Part shown: positions 47,645-57,178 of the stretch, piece by piece | Layout: each line of letters begins with the position of its first letter | How positions within the stretch are numbered: position 1 is the stretch's first letter | Assembly (NCBI GenBank): GCA_009929855.1 | Contig: RZZN01000001.1 | Span: 124,001 to 188,000, forward strand | DNA length: 64,000 nt | Direction of reading: 5' to 3' | DNA from: Gammaproteobacteria bacterium | GTDB taxonomy: Bacteria > Pseudomonadota > Gammaproteobacteria > Chromatiales > Chromatiaceae | Made by a program: the position numbers and the translations under genes | The notes under the pieces: model-generated | What the model was told of the DNA's origin: nothing | Database searches by the model: none | Seen by the model: the letters and a program-made list of their open reading frames with translations, nothing else

Positions 47645-48299
47645 GACCAGCCCAGCCGACCAACGGCTGCGCGTCGTGGTCCTGATCTCGGGCAGCGGCA
47701 GCAACCTCCAGGCCTTGATCGACCGCTCGCTCGATGGATTCCCCTACCAGATCGTCGCCGTCATCAGCAATGAGGCCAATGCGTTCGGGTTGGAGCGGGC
47801 GCGCCGCCATGGCATCGAGGCCGCGCTGCTCGATCATCGAGCCTATCCAGACCGTGAGACCTACGAGGCCGATCTGCGCGCGCTGATCGATCGCCAGCGG
47901 CCCGGTCTGGTGGCCCTGGCCGGTTTCATGCGCATCCTCACACCGGCCTTCGTCGCACACTATGCCGGGCGGATGCTCAACATCCACCCCTCGCTGCTGC
48001 CCAAGTTCCGTGGGCTGCACACCCATCAACGAGCGCTCGCCGCGGGGGAGCACGAGCATGGGGCAAGTGTGCATTTCGTCACCGCCGAGCTCGACGGCGG
48101 CCCCGTGATCATCCAGGCCCGTCTACCGATCCAACCGGGCGAGGATGCCTCGACGCTGGCCGCGCGCGTCCTCGAACACGAGCATCGCATCTATCCGGAG
48201 GCGGTGCGCTGGCTCGCGGAGGGTCGACTGCGCCTGGACGAGGACGGCCGAGCCTGGCTCGACGGTGCGCTGCTGGCCGAGCCCCGTCTGCTGGCATGA
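47637..48299 (+). CDS. purN: Phosphoribosylglycinamide formyltransferase PurN
   Basis: 220 residues from the ATG at 47637 with GAGGT at 47626-47630. Transfers a formyl group from 10-formyl-THF to GAR. Signatures: [16 protein letters not shown], catalytic Asn-His in [17 protein letters not shown], and the Asp in AELDGGPVI. Coupled to purM. Confidence 0.97.
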   Translation: MPETSPADQRLRVVVLISGSGSNLQALIDRSLDGFPYQIVAVISNEANAFGLERARRHGIEAALLDHRAYPDRETYEADLRALIDRQRPGLVALAGFMRILTPAFVAHYAGRMLNIHPSLLPKFRGLHTHQRALAAGEHEHGASVHFVTAELDGGPVIIQARLPIQPGEDASTLAARVLEHEHRIYPEAVRWLAEGRLRLDEDGRAWLDGALLAEPRLLA

Positions 48300-48334
48300 G
48301 GCGGCGCGCGCTGCAGGTCCGCGCCGCCGACCGC

Positions 48335-48952
48335 TCAGAAGCTCACCCTGAAACCGGCATAGAGAATGTGACTGGCATAGTCGATCTCCACCCCACCGAG
48401 CGAGGGATGCTCGGTGCCGAAATAGCGGTATTTGAGATCGACCGCGACCTGATTGCTGACCGCATAGGCGACGCCAGCGCCAATCTGGTACGCGAACACC
48501 GTGCCCTCGTCGCTGCCGCCGGGTAATCCGGCCCCAGGTCGAGCGACCACGTCGGCCTCGACTCGGGCGACCCCGAGGCCCGCGGACACATAAGGCGTCA
48601 GCGGCGTGTGATTCCTGAAGTCGTAATAGCCGTTCGCCAAGAGTGCCAGACTCGAGACATCACCATTGAGGTTGGTGCTCAATCCCCGCCAGCTCACCGT
48701 GTCGAGATCATTCTTCTGATAGGCCAGCTCACCCTCGATGCGAAGGTTGTTGGGAAAGGCATGGCCGATGACGGCACCGACAGCCAGACCGGAATCGGCC
48801 GAGGTCTCGAGTGTGATGCCAGCGGTCTTCCAGTCCGAGTCGACCGGCATCGCCAAACCCAGTTGGGCACCGACATAGAGCCCCTGCGCGCCCGCCAGTG
48901 ATGGAGCGGTCAGTCCGAGCGTGCACGCCAGTGACAAGATGGCTTTCTGCAT
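48335..48952 (-). CDS. Outer-membrane beta-barrel protein (OmpW/OmpA-barrel type)
   Basis: 205 residues from the ATG at 48952 with AGG at 48961-48963. Signal peptide cleaved near AGAQ/GLYVGAQLG. The rest shows alternating hydrophobic strands typical of an eight-stranded barrel (GLYVGAQLGLAM, RIEGELAYQ, AVDLKYRYFG) and ends in a terminal Phe (YAGFRVSF), the outer-membrane insertion signal. No OmpA C-terminal peptidoglycan domain. Function not known. Convergent with purN. Confidence 0.88.
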   Translation of the reverse strand: MQKAILSLACTLGLTAPSLAGAQGLYVGAQLGLAMPVDSDWKTAGITLETSADSGLAVGAVIGHAFPNNLRIEGELAYQKNDLDTVSWRGLSTNLNGDVSSLALLANGYYDFRNHTPLTPYVSAGLGVARVEADVVARPGAGLPGGSDEGTVFAYQIGAGVAYAVSNQVAVDLKYRYFGTEHPSLGGVEIDYASHILYAGFRVSF

Positions 48953-48973
48953 GATGGTCACCTGTTCTCAGGG

Positions 48974-49825
48974 TCAAGATGGATGGAGCGGGAGAGGCCG
49001 CGGCGGATCGGGCAGACCCATGGGGCCCGGCACGCCGGCCACGACCGGGTGTCCGGCATGATCCTGAGGTCTCGCCGAGACGTCCAAACCCATCCCGGCG
49101 TGCCCACAGCCATGCTCCACGGGCTCGCGCGATTGATCGGACAGCTCCACGAGCCACTGGGTCACGCCTGGATTCAAGCCAATCGCCGCCCGTGCCGCGC
49201 GCAGCCCAGCGCGACCCGGCAGGCGGATGCGGATGCCGAGCTGTGCGCTGGCGATCGTGGCGCCAACGAGCACGCCCAATGCGCCTAGGCCACAGCGGGC
49301 CAACGCCTCATAGTGCGCGTCCGCGACCCCAGACCCTGCAACGGACTCATCGCACGGACAGGGGCGCGCGCATCGCGAGGCCACACCGCACGGCGCCAAA
49401 CAGGCCCGCGCATCGGCGTGCTCAATGCGCCGCGGCATTGGAACAACTGGAGCAGCGACACGCACGTGACCGTCACGAGCATCGATCAGGGCCACCAGAT
49501 GATCCACCCCGGCCAGCTTGGCGCGCTCGGCGGCATGCCGACCGGCACTCAATGCGAGATCGAGCCGATGCTTGTCCAGACTGGGTCGACCCCACTCGGC
49601 ACAGTGCCGCGGAGCACACCCGCGCAGCCGCAGGATCTCGCGATCAGGGTGGGGGGCGACGGCCGGTCCGCGTCGATCCTGGGCCTCCAGCTCGAGCCAG
49701 GCGCGCGCATCGCCCGCGGCGCCTGTCTCACCGATCCGCACCACGAGCAGGCGCACGCGCCGCGAGGGCGCGCCCGCGCCGGGCCCGCGGCTGGCCACTG
49801 ACACCGCCAACCACCAGGGTCTCAA
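48974..49825 (-). CDS. Divergent CobT-like protein
   Basis: 283 residues from a TTG at 49825 that overlaps the cobQ stop. By eye it shares patterns with CobT (nicotinate-nucleotide:dimethylbenzimidazole phosphoribosyltransferase): [21 protein letters not shown], then [19 protein letters not shown] and [22 protein letters not shown]. The usual C-terminal GEGxGA stretch with the catalytic Glu is absent, and the end is Pro-rich. Context (after cobD-like and cobQ) supports a corrinoid role, yet the enzyme may be inactive or altered. Could also be a decaying gene. Confidence is moderate. Confidence 0.45.
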   Translation of the reverse strand: MRPWWLAVSVASRGPGAGAPSRRVRLLVVRIGETGAAGDARAWLELEAQDRRGPAVAPHPDREILRLRGCAPRHCAEWGRPSLDKHRLDLALSAGRHAAERAKLAGVDHLVALIDARDGHVRVAAPVVPMPRRIEHADARACLAPCGVASRCARPCPCDESVAGSGVADAHYEALARCGLGALGVLVGATIASAQLGIRIRLPGRAGLRAARAAIGLNPGVTQWLVELSDQSREPVEHGCGHAGMGLDVSARPQDHAGHPVVAGVPGPMGLPDPPRPLPLHPS

Positions 49826-51333
49826 GATGCGCGCATCCGCACCCCCGGATCCGCGGGCATCATGAGCGACTCGAGCAACTCCAGGTCCAGATGTCGCTCG
49901 ATACTGTCGGCCAAACGCTCCAGGGCGGCCTCGCGCAGCGCAGGATAATCGGGCATCCTCACCCCGCGCATGCCGGCCCAGCGCAACAGCGCGGACGCCG
50001 CGCTCGCCGACTCGAACAGACCGTGCACATAGGTCCCCAGGATCTGGCCGTCGGACGAGATGGCGCCATCCGGGCGCTCGGACTGTGCGCCGTCCAGGAA
50101 CAGTGCGGGGCGCGCCAGCGCCGCGCCGACGCTCACGCCCGCGTGGATCTCATAGCCGGTCACCGCCGCCGCCTCGAGGGTGAGCCGACCCTGGACATTG
50201 GCCAGGATCTTCTCCGAGGCGAGACGCGTCTCCAGCTCGAGCAGACCCAATCCAGGGATCTCGCCCGGCGGGCCCTCCAGCCCGAGCGGGTCCTGGATCC
50301 GGGTGCCCAACATCTGAAAGCCACCACAGAGGCCGATCAGCTTGCCGCCATAGCGCAGATGGCGGGCGATCACAGGCTCCCAACCTTGGTGCCGCAGCCA
50401 CTGGAGATCACCACGCACCGATTTGGAGCCGGGGAGGATGATGAGGTCGGCCGGTGGCGGGGTCTCGCCGGCTTGGACATAGCGCACGCTCACCCGCGGA
50501 TGCAAGCGCAGTGGATCCAGGTCGGTATGATTGCTGATGCGCGGCAGACGCGGCACGATCACCCGGAGCGCCGCGTCCGACTTCTCGGCCTGCGCCACGG
50601 CCACCGCGTCCTCGGCCTCCAGATGCAGACCATGCAGATAGGGCAGCACACCGATCACTGGCTTGCCGGTCTCGCGTTCCAGCCAATCGAGCCCAGGCTG
50701 CAAGAGCGCCAGATCGCCGCGAAAGCGATTGATGACGAAGCCCAGCACACGCGCCCGCTCGCTCGCGCTGAGCAGTGCCAGGGTGCCGATCAGATGCGCG
50801 AAGACCCCACCCCGATCGATGTCGGCGATCAGGATCACCGGACAATCGACCGCCTCGGCGAATCCCATGTTGGCGATGTCATGCTCGCGCAGATTGATCT
50901 CGGCGGGACTGCCCGCGCCCTCGACCACCACGCGCTCGAAGCGCGCGAGCAGCCGCGCATGAGAGTCCAGCACCGCCTGACGCGCGCGCGGTTTGTAGGC
51001 CTGATAGGCGACCGCGTCCAGATTGCCGATCGCCCGTCCATGGATGATGACCTGAGCCCCCCGGTCGGTATTGGGCTTGAGCAAGACTGGATTCATGTCG
51101 ACGATCGGATCCAGACCGCACGCCTGCGCCTGCACCGCCTGCGCCCGGCCGATCTCACCGCCGTCAACGGTCACCGCGCTATTGAGTGCCATGTTCTGCG
51201 GCTTGAATGGGGCGACCCGCATCCCCCGCCGCCTGAAGCAGCGGCACAGACCCGCGACCAGGACGCTCTTGCCCGCGTCCGAGGTCGTGCCCTGGACCAT
51301 GAGCGTCTTGACCGCGCTGTCGACTTGGCTCAT
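49822..51333 (-). CDS. cobQ: Cobyric acid synthase CobQ/CbiP
   Basis: 503 residues from the ATG at 51333. Amidates four side chains of adenosylcobyrinate diamide using glutamine. Synthetase domain starts [21 protein letters not shown] (P-loop-like), with [12 protein letters not shown]. The glutaminase domain has the nucleophile Cys in [12 protein letters not shown] and the His in [12 protein letters not shown]. Overlaps the decarboxylase stop (ATGA). Confidence 0.96.
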   Translation of the reverse strand: MSQVDSAVKTLMVQGTTSDAGKSVLVAGLCRCFRRRGMRVAPFKPQNMALNSAVTVDGGEIGRAQAVQAQACGLDPIVDMNPVLLKPNTDRGAQVIIHGRAIGNLDAVAYQAYKPRARQAVLDSHARLLARFERVVVEGAGSPAEINLREHDIANMGFAEAVDCPVILIADIDRGGVFAHLIGTLALLSASERARVLGFVINRFRGDLALLQPGLDWLERETGKPVIGVLPYLHGLHLEAEDAVAVAQAEKSDAALRVIVPRLPRISNHTDLDPLRLHPRVSVRYVQAGETPPPADLIILPGSKSVRGDLQWLRHQGWEPVIARHLRYGGKLIGLCGGFQMLGTRIQDPLGLEGPPGEIPGLGLLELETRLASEKILANVQGRLTLEAAAVTGYEIHAGVSVGAALARPALFLDGAQSERPDGAISSDGQILGTYVHGLFESASAASALLRWAGMRGVRMPDYPALREAALERLADSIERHLDLELLESLMMPADPGVRMRAS

Positions 51334-52427
51334 GTGCTCGCGCCCCCACGCATCCCGCGCATCGGCGAGGACAGTCCGACGCCCGCGCATCCCTCCTCCA
51401 GCGCGCGTGCGAGCCGGCACCACCCCTCCTCCGTCCCCGGCAGCCCGAAGCGCAGACTCGGTGGCGTGGTGAAGCGCCGCACCCAGATCCCACGGCGCGC
51501 CAGTGCGTCCTGGATCAAGGGTGCATCCGCCGTGCAGACCCATTGAAAGAGCTCGGTGCCGCCGCTCGGGGGCAGCTGATGACGGCGTAGAAGATCAACC
51601 AGCCGAGCCGTCGCGCGCCCGAGCCTGACCCGCGTCGCCTCTTGCCAGACACGATCGGCCAAGGCCAGGCGCGCCACCAAGCGCGCTGGACCGGAGACCG
51701 TCCAGGGTCCGAGTCGCGCGCGGATGGCCGCGCGCGCATCCCGCCGGGCCAGCACGAACCCCACGCGCGCGCCGGCCAGGCCAAAGAACTTGCCCAGCGA
51801 GCGCAGCACGATCAGACCCGGCCGCTCGCTGTAGAGTGCCAGGCTCTGCGCCGGTGTGGCGTCCATGAAGGCCTCGTCGACGATCAACCAACCACCTCGC
51901 GCGCTCAAGCGTGCGTGCCAGTCGAGCAGGGTGCGCACCGGCCAGCGCCGACCGGTGGGGTTGTTGGGATGGATCAGGACGAGCACCTCGACCCGATCGA
52001 TGAGATCGTCCCAGGCGTGTCCTGCGTCATCCTCGTCCAATCGCACCAGGGTGTGTCCCGCGCACCGCCAGGCCGCGGCGTGCTCCTGATAGCCGATGCG
52101 CTGGATCCCCACCCGACCCGGTGGCCGCAGGCTCGGCAAGACCTGGATCGCCGCCTGCGATCCGGCGACCGGCAACGGATCGGCAGTCCCGTAATAGGCC
52201 GCAGCCGCCGCCTCCAGGCCATCGCCATCCTCGGGTAGGCGTTGCCAGGCACCACCCAGCACGGGCGGGACCGGCCAGCCGTCGGGATTGATCCCAGTGG
52301 AGAGATCCAACCAATCCGACCAGGGGATCCCATAGCGCGCGGCCGCCTCGAGCAAACGCCCGCCATGCTCCAAGCGCATGGATGGCGGGCGTGAGATGGA
52401 CTGGATTGCATCATGGTCGTTGAGCAT
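51330..52427 (-). CDS. cobD: Threonine-phosphate decarboxylase (cobalamin side-chain)
   Basis: 365 residues from the ATG at 52427; starts at 52379 or 52469 are also possible. PLP enzyme of the aminotransferase I fold, making aminopropanol phosphate. Family start [41 protein letters not shown] Lys in [16 protein letters not shown]. Called CobD in Salmonella and CobC in Pseudomonas. First gene of the leftward cob group, divergent from the riboswitch. Confidence 0.93.
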   Translation of the reverse strand: MLNDHDAIQSISRPPSMRLEHGGRLLEAAARYGIPWSDWLDLSTGINPDGWPVPPVLGGAWQRLPEDGDGLEAAAAAYYGTADPLPVAGSQAAIQVLPSLRPPGRVGIQRIGYQEHAAAWRCAGHTLVRLDEDDAGHAWDDLIDRVEVLVLIHPNNPTGRRWPVRTLLDWHARLSARGGWLIVDEAFMDATPAQSLALYSERPGLIVLRSLGKFFGLAGARVGFVLARRDARAAIRARLGPWTVSGPARLVARLALADRVWQEATRVRLGRATARLVDLLRRHQLPPSGGTELFQWVCTADAPLIQDALARRGIWVRRFTTPPSLRFGLPGTEEGWCRLARALEEGCAGVGLSSPMRGMRGGAST

Positions 52428-52570
52428 GCCATCAATCTGCCACTGGGATGGACGTGGGGCAAGTGCCATGTGAGTGCCATGTGTCTGATGACCGCCGCGT
52501 TCGCGCACGTCCTAGACCGAGCACCCAAGCGCTTGTCTTGTCCTCGTCGAAGCGATTCGGATACACTGCA

Positions 52571-52785
52571 CAGGCTCGGTTCCCCAGCGGCCAGACCGGT
52601 GCCATGGGGTGAAAAGGGAATACGGTGCGGCCATCGCGACCATCGCGACGTCCAAGCCCGTAACTGTCCCCGCAACTGTGAGCGCCGAGGCAGACCTTCG
52701 ATGCCACTGGACAGCCCGCCGTGCGGCCGTGTCCGGGAAGGCTGGTTCTGCCGATCGAGGCGCGAGTCAGGAGACCTGCCGGGCC
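52571..52785 (+). promoter_or_regulatory. Cobalamin (B12) riboswitch upstream of cbiM
   Basis: Conserved parts appear in order: GGTTCCCC near 52579, GGGTGAAAAGGGAATACGGT (52607-52626), ACTGTCCCCGCAACTGTG (52663-52680), CCACTGG near 52704, CCGGGAAGGCTGG (52733-52745) and the B12 box GTCAGGAGACCTGCC (52766-52780). This aptamer binds adenosylcobalamin and should shut off cbiMQO when the cofactor is plentiful. The expression platform lies within the 44 bp before cbiM. The 401-bp gap 52428-52828 also holds the leftward cob promoter. Confidence 0.95.
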
Positions 52786-52828
52786 CTCTATCAGCGATCG
52801 GGACGGGTGATCCCACAACGAGGTCAAG

Positions 52829-53452
52829 ATGCATATCGTCGATGGCGCGCTCGCCTATCCAGTGGTGGTCGGTGGCGCTGGGTTGGCCGTGGCCGGGATC
52901 CTGAGAGGTCTCAAGGATCTGGAGGTCGAGCGTATCCCCGCGGCTGGGGTATTGAGTGCCACCTTCTTCATCGCCGCCTTGATCCATGTACCGATCGGTC
53001 CTTCGAGCGCGCATCTGTTGCTGAACGGTCTGGCCGGACTCGTGCTCGGCTGGGCGGCCTTTCCGGCGCTCTTCGTCGGCTTGTTGCTGCAAGCGGTCTT
53101 CTTCGGCTTCGGCGGCCTGACCACACTCGGCGTCAACACTCTGGCCCTGGCCTTGCCAGCGGTCATCGTCCACATGCTCTGCCGGCCCGGTCTACACGCA
53201 CAGAAGATTGGCGTCGCGGCCCTCTGGGGCGGTCTCGGTGGCGCACTGGCGGTCGCCATGACCGCCGCGCTCATCGCCCTGGCCCTGGCGCTGAGTGGTC
53301 AGCATTATCTGAGCGCCGCCAAGCTCATCCTCATCGCCCATCTGCCGCTCATGGTGATCGAGGGACTGCTCTGCGCCGCCGCGGTCACCCTGATCCGTCA
53401 GGTGAAACCAAACCTGCTCGGCCTCTTCGACCAATCACTCGCGCGTGGCTGA
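52829..53452 (+). CDS. cbiM: Cobalt ECF transporter substrate-binding subunit CbiM
   Basis: 207 residues with six to seven membrane helices. The N-terminal MHIVDG (the metal is bound through Met1/His2) and HVPIGPSSAHLLLNGLAG are CbiM signatures. GAGG at 52820-52823 precedes the ATG. The B12 riboswitch argues for Co2+ rather than Ni2+. No cbiN gene follows. Confidence 0.95.
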   Translation: MHIVDGALAYPVVVGGAGLAVAGILRGLKDLEVERIPAAGVLSATFFIAALIHVPIGPSSAHLLLNGLAGLVLGWAAFPALFVGLLLQAVFFGFGGLTTLGVNTLALALPAVIVHMLCRPGLHAQKIGVAALWGGLGGALAVAMTAALIALALALSGQHYLSAAKLILIAHLPLMVIEGLLCAAAVTLIRQVKPNLLGLFDQSLARG

Positions 53453-53467
53453 GCCCGACATCAGGGG

Positions 53468-54241
53468 ATGGCACAGATCCTCACCCCCGTGACGCGCCGG
53501 CTCACGAGCAGGGCGCCCGGCGCGGGTCCACTCGCCGGTCTGGATCCCAGGACGCGGATCATCGTGGCGGTCGCCCACGCGCTGGTGGTCATCTCGCTCG
53601 AGCACCTGGTCACACTGCTCGCCGCGCTGGCGCTGGCCATCCTCCTGCTGCTCAGCGCGCGTCTGCCGCTTGCATCCATCCGGCGACGCTTGGCGGGAAT
53701 GGCTGGATTCATGCTCATGCTCCTGATCACGCTGCCATTGAGCATCCCTGGGACACCGATCCTGGAGCTCGGACCACTCGCGGCCAGCGCCGAGGGTCTG
53801 CGCCAGGCGCTCGAGATCCTGCTCAAGGCCGCGACCATCGCCCTGACACTGTTGGTCTTGGTCGGTAGCCTGGACGCGGTGACACTCGGTCATGCCCTGG
53901 CACGCCTGCGCTTGCCCACGCGGCTTGTCCAGCTCCTGCTCTTCACCGTCCGCTATATCGACGTCATCGGCCAAGAGTACGCCAGACTGCGCAGCGCCAT
54001 GCGGGCACGTTGTTTTCGTCCGGGCAACGACAGACAGACCTACCGCAGCCTCGGCTATCTGGTCGGGATGCTGCTGGTGCGCAGCCTGGAGCGATCTGAG
54101 CGCATCCTCGCCGCGATGCGCTGCCGTGGCTTCCAAGGTCAGTTCCACCGACTCGACGGGCTCGCCTTGGGGCCGGGCGATGTCCTCTTCGCGCTGCTCG
54201 CGGCACTGGCGCTCACCGCGCTGATCGCCTTGGATCCCTGA
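53468..54241 (+). CDS. cbiQ: ECF transporter T-component CbiQ
   Basis: 257 residues, about five membrane helices and the coupling-helix motifs with Ala-Arg patterns (AMRARCF and AMRCRGF) that contact the ATPases. LDPRTRIIVAVAHALVVISL near the start is typical. Energises CbiM in the inner membrane. 15 bp after cbiM, 1 bp before cbiO. Confidence 0.94.
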   Translation: MAQILTPVTRRLTSRAPGAGPLAGLDPRTRIIVAVAHALVVISLEHLVTLLAALALAILLLLSARLPLASIRRRLAGMAGFMLMLLITLPLSIPGTPILELGPLAASAEGLRQALEILLKAATIALTLLVLVGSLDAVTLGHALARLRLPTRLVQLLLFTVRYIDVIGQEYARLRSAMRARCFRPGNDRQTYRSLGYLVGMLLVRSLERSERILAAMRCRGFQGQFHRLDGLALGPGDVLFALLAALALTALIALDP

Positions 54242-54242
54242 C

Positions 54243-54929
54243 ATGGCGCATTTGATCGCCCTGCACGAGGTGCGCTTCGCCTATCCTGGTCAGGCCCCCG
54301 TGCTGCGTGAGGCATCACTCACGCTCGCAGCGGGTGAGCGCATCGCGCTGACTGGTGCCAATGGGTCCGGCAAGAGCACACTCCTGCATCTGATCGTCGG
54401 ACTCCTCACCCCACAAGCGGGGACCATCATGGCCTTCGGCGCCCCGCGGCGACGCGAGGCCGACTTCCATGAGGTGAGACGGCGCGCCGGGCTGGTCTTC
54501 CAGGATCCGGACGACCAGCTGTTCTGCCCGACGGTCGCCGAGGACATCGCGTTCGGGCCGCTCAATCTCGGCAAATCGCGCGCGGAGGCACTGGATCTGG
54601 TCGATCACACGCTCGATCGGCTCCAGCTGCGACATCTGCGCGACCGCGTCACCCATCAACTCTCGGGCGGGGAGAAACGTCTGGTCAGCCTGGCCACCGT
54701 GCTCGCCATGTCGCCGGACGTGCTCCTGCTCGATGAGCCGAGCAACGGCTTGGACGAGTCCACCCGCGATCGCCTCATCAGGATCCTCAATGCGCTGCCG
54801 CAGGCACTGATCCTCGTCTCGCATGACGCCCATTTCAGACGCAAGGTCACCAGTCACCAATATCGGATGCAGGATGGCACGCTCGGGGTGCTCCAGACCC
54901 ATTGCGCGCATGCCGGGGCGACGGATTGA
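54243..54929 (+). CDS. cbiO: ECF transporter ATPase CbiO
   Basis: 228 residues. Walker A GANGSGKSTLL, Q-loop FQDPDDQLFCPTVAEDIAFG, signature LSGGEKRLVSLATVL, Walker B VLLLDEPSNGLD and H-loop VSHD. The QDPDDQ motif is characteristic of ECF ATPases. Powers Co2+ uptake with CbiQ and CbiM. Shorter at the C-terminus than many CbiO (about 270). Confidence 0.95.
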   Translation: MAHLIALHEVRFAYPGQAPVLREASLTLAAGERIALTGANGSGKSTLLHLIVGLLTPQAGTIMAFGAPRRREADFHEVRRRAGLVFQDPDDQLFCPTVAEDIAFGPLNLGKSRAEALDLVDHTLDRLQLRHLRDRVTHQLSGGEKRLVSLATVLAMSPDVLLLDEPSNGLDESTRDRLIRILNALPQALILVSHDAHFRRKVTSHQYRMQDGTLGVLQTHCAHAGATD

Positions 54930-54975
54930 ATGGACGCTGGCACCTCCATCCGGCGGCCACGCGCAGGCTGATCCC

Positions 54976-56034
54976 ATGGACGAGACCCAAGCCACCTGGC
55001 TCGCCGAGCACATCAAGACCTGGGGTCAAGCGCTCGGCTTCCAGCAGGTCGGGATCGCCGACACCAACCTGGAGCAGGCGCAAGCGCGTCTGCTCGCGTG
55101 GCTCGCGGCCGGCCATCAGGGCAGCATGGACTACATGGCTCGACATGGCACGCGCCGTGCCCAACCCGCTGCGCTGGTGCCTGGCACCCGCAGCGTCATC
55201 GTCGCGCGGATGGACTATCTGCCCGAGCCGATGGAGCACGGCCTGGCGCGACTCGCCGATCCTTCGAGCGCCGCCATCTCATGCTACGCACTCGGGCGCG
55301 ACTACCACAAGGTGCTGAGAGGACGCTTGCAACGACTCGCCGAGCGCATCGAGCGCGAGATCGGACCCTTCGGCTACCGCGTCTTCGTCGACTCGGCGCC
55401 GGTCATGGAAAAGCCACTGGCGGTCAAGGCCGGTCTCGGCTGGATCGGCAAGCACACCAACCTCATCCATCCCCGCGCCGGCTCCTGGTTCTTTCTCGGC
55501 ACGATCTATAGCGATCTGTCGCTCCCACCCGACCCTCCACTCGCCGATCACTGCGGCCGCTGCCGCGCCTGTATCCAAAGCTGTCCGACGGGCGCCATCA
55601 TCGCGCCCTATCAGCTCGATGCCAGACGCTGCATCGCCTATCTGACCATCGAGCATGCTGGGAGCATCCCGGAGCCACTGCGCCCGCTGCTGGGCAACCG
55701 CATCTACGGCTGCGACGATTGTCAGCTGGTCTGTCCCTGGAACCGCTTTGCTCGCATGAGCACCGAGCCCGACTTCAAGATTCGTCACGCGCTCGATCAG
55801 GCCACGCTCATCAGCCTCTTCGCCTGGGACGAGCCGACCTTCCTGGAGCGCACCCAAGGCATGGCGATCCGGCGTATCGGCCATGTCCGTTGGCTGCGCA
55901 ATCTCGCGGTCGCCTTAGGCAATGCCCCGCCCGGACCCGGCTTGGACAGCGCGCTCGCCGCGCGCGCCGACCATCCCGAGGCTCTGGTGCGCGAGCATGT
56001 CCAATGGGCGCGCCGACGACAGACGCGCGCCTAG
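54976..56034 (+). CDS. queG: Epoxyqueuosine reductase QueG
   Basis: 352 residues from the ATG at 54976. Last step of queuosine synthesis in tRNA; uses a corrinoid and two 4Fe-4S clusters. Cluster motifs CGRCRACIQSCPTGAI and CDDCQLVCPWNR. YGYRVFVDSAPVMEKPLAVKAGLGWIGKH-like core is present. Its cobalamin need matches the adjacent cobalt uptake genes. A reading from 54823 overlaps cbiO. Confidence 0.96.
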   Translation: MDETQATWLAEHIKTWGQALGFQQVGIADTNLEQAQARLLAWLAAGHQGSMDYMARHGTRRAQPAALVPGTRSVIVARMDYLPEPMEHGLARLADPSSAAISCYALGRDYHKVLRGRLQRLAERIEREIGPFGYRVFVDSAPVMEKPLAVKAGLGWIGKHTNLIHPRAGSWFFLGTIYSDLSLPPDPPLADHCGRCRACIQSCPTGAIIAPYQLDARRCIAYLTIEHAGSIPEPLRPLLGNRIYGCDDCQLVCPWNRFARMSTEPDFKIRHALDQATLISLFAWDEPTFLERTQGMAIRRIGHVRWLRNLAVALGNAPPGPGLDSALAARADHPEALVREHVQWARRRQTRA

Positions 56035-56057
56035 CACAATCCGAATCATGCGCCGTC

Positions 56058-56075
56058 CAGACCGCTGAGGGTCTG
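56058..56075. terminator. Short inverted repeat between convergent queG and orn
   Basis: CAGACC (56058-56063) and GGTCTG (56070-56075) form a 6-bp stem in the 67-bp gap between two stop codons. No T-run; weak candidate. Confidence 0.3.
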
Positions 56076-56101
56076 TGCCCTGACAGGCGTACTGGACCCG
56101 A

Positions 56102-56656
56102 TTAGAGCTCGCGCAACAGATGACGGCGGTAATGCTCCAACTCGGCGATGGACTCACGGATGTCCTCGAGTGCCAAATGACGCGAGGCCTTCTTGACGCT
56201 GCTCGCCACATCCGGCGCCCAGCGCTGGGCCAGGATCTTGAGCGTGCTCACATCCAGGTTGCGGTAGTGACAGTAGGCTTCCAGCCGTGGCATCCACACG
56301 GCAAGGAATCGACGGTCCTGGCAGATGCTGTTGCCGCAGAGCGGCGAAGCCCCCGCGGGGACATGCTCGGCGAGGAAGCCCAAGGTCAAGGACTCGGCGT
56401 CCGACACATCGAGCGAGCTGATCCGCACCCGATCGAGCAGACCTGAGCGGCCATGGTGCTCGCGGTTCCACTCATCCATCCCAGCGAGGATCTGCTCGGG
56501 CTGATGGATGGCCACGACCGGACCCTCGGCCAGGACGCGCAGGTGCGAGTCGGTGACCAGTGTCGCGATCTCGAGGATGCGATCATGGGCTGGATCCAGC
56601 CCGGTCATCTCCAGATCGAGCCAGATCAGATTGTTTTCGTTCTTGGCCAAGTCCAC
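56102..56656 (-). CDS. orn: Oligoribonuclease Orn
   Basis: 184 residues, standard. DEDDh 3'-5' exonuclease that degrades two- to five-nucleotide RNAs and pGp[26 protein letters not shown], and [14 protein letters not shown] carry the acidic residues and His. Cytoplasmic. Confidence 0.97.
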   Translation of the reverse strand: MDLAKNENNLIWLDLEMTGLDPAHDRILEIATLVTDSHLRVLAEGPVVAIHQPEQILAGMDEWNREHHGRSGLLDRVRISSLDVSDAESLTLGFLAEHVPAGASPLCGNSICQDRRFLAVWMPRLEAYCHYRNLDVSTLKILAQRWAPDVASSVKKASRHLALEDIRESIAELEHYRRHLLREL

Positions 56657-56878
56657 TATCCCCTTCTAGTCGCCGCGCATTGGTGTGCGTTGATCGATTC
56701 AAGACGCGAAATCTGCTGATCCGGTTCCAGGACCGGGCTGACTCGCTCGGACCGTCTGACCATGCCCTTTCGCTGCTGATTCTGCTAGGGTAAGTCAGAT
56801 GAGATTGACTTGCGACATCGAGGTGTCGTTGGCGCGCGCCCTGCACCCTATTGACGATCGATCACTGACGGAGAGCCC

Positions 56879-57175
56879 ATGAATAGACTGCAATCCACCC
56901 GTGTCATGTCCGCAATCCTCATCGGTGCGTGCGGATTCATCGGCACGGCCCTGGCCGAGCCGAGCGAGCAGGCCGCGACACTCCATGCCCAGCATTGCGA
57001 GAGCTGTCACGACAGCTCGGTCTATCAGCGCGCGGACCGGGTGGTCCACTCACTCGATGCGCTCGAGCGTCAGGTGCAGCGCTGCGAGAGCGGGCTCGGG
57101 CTGACCTGGTTCGAAGAAGAGGTCAAGGATGTGGCCGTCTATCTCAACCATCATTTCTATCAGTTCGAGCGCTGA
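56879..57175 (+). CDS. Small exported monohaem c-type cytochrome
   Basis: 98 residues with a signal peptide (cleavage near TALA/EPSEQ), giving a mature protein of about 72. One haem site CESCH at about residues 40-44. No Met occurs after it, so the sixth ligand is not the usual Met; His90/His91 in LNHHFYQF or an open site are options. An extra Cys at 69 has no obvious partner. It ends 3 bp before rsgA. Periplasmic; partner unknown. Needs the ccm system found at 24024-31265. Confidence 0.85.
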   Translation: MNRLQSTRVMSAILIGACGFIGTALAEPSEQAATLHAQHCESCHDSSVYQRADRVVHSLDALERQVQRCESGLGLTWFEEEVKDVAVYLNHHFYQFER

Positions 57176-57178
57176 TCC

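Noticed and set aside
48979-51546. 855-codon plus-strand frame opposite cobQ and the CobT-like gene
   Set aside because: Covers two genes on the opposite strand, one of which (cobQ) has intact catalytic motifs; the product is Arg/His/Gln-rich and shapeless.
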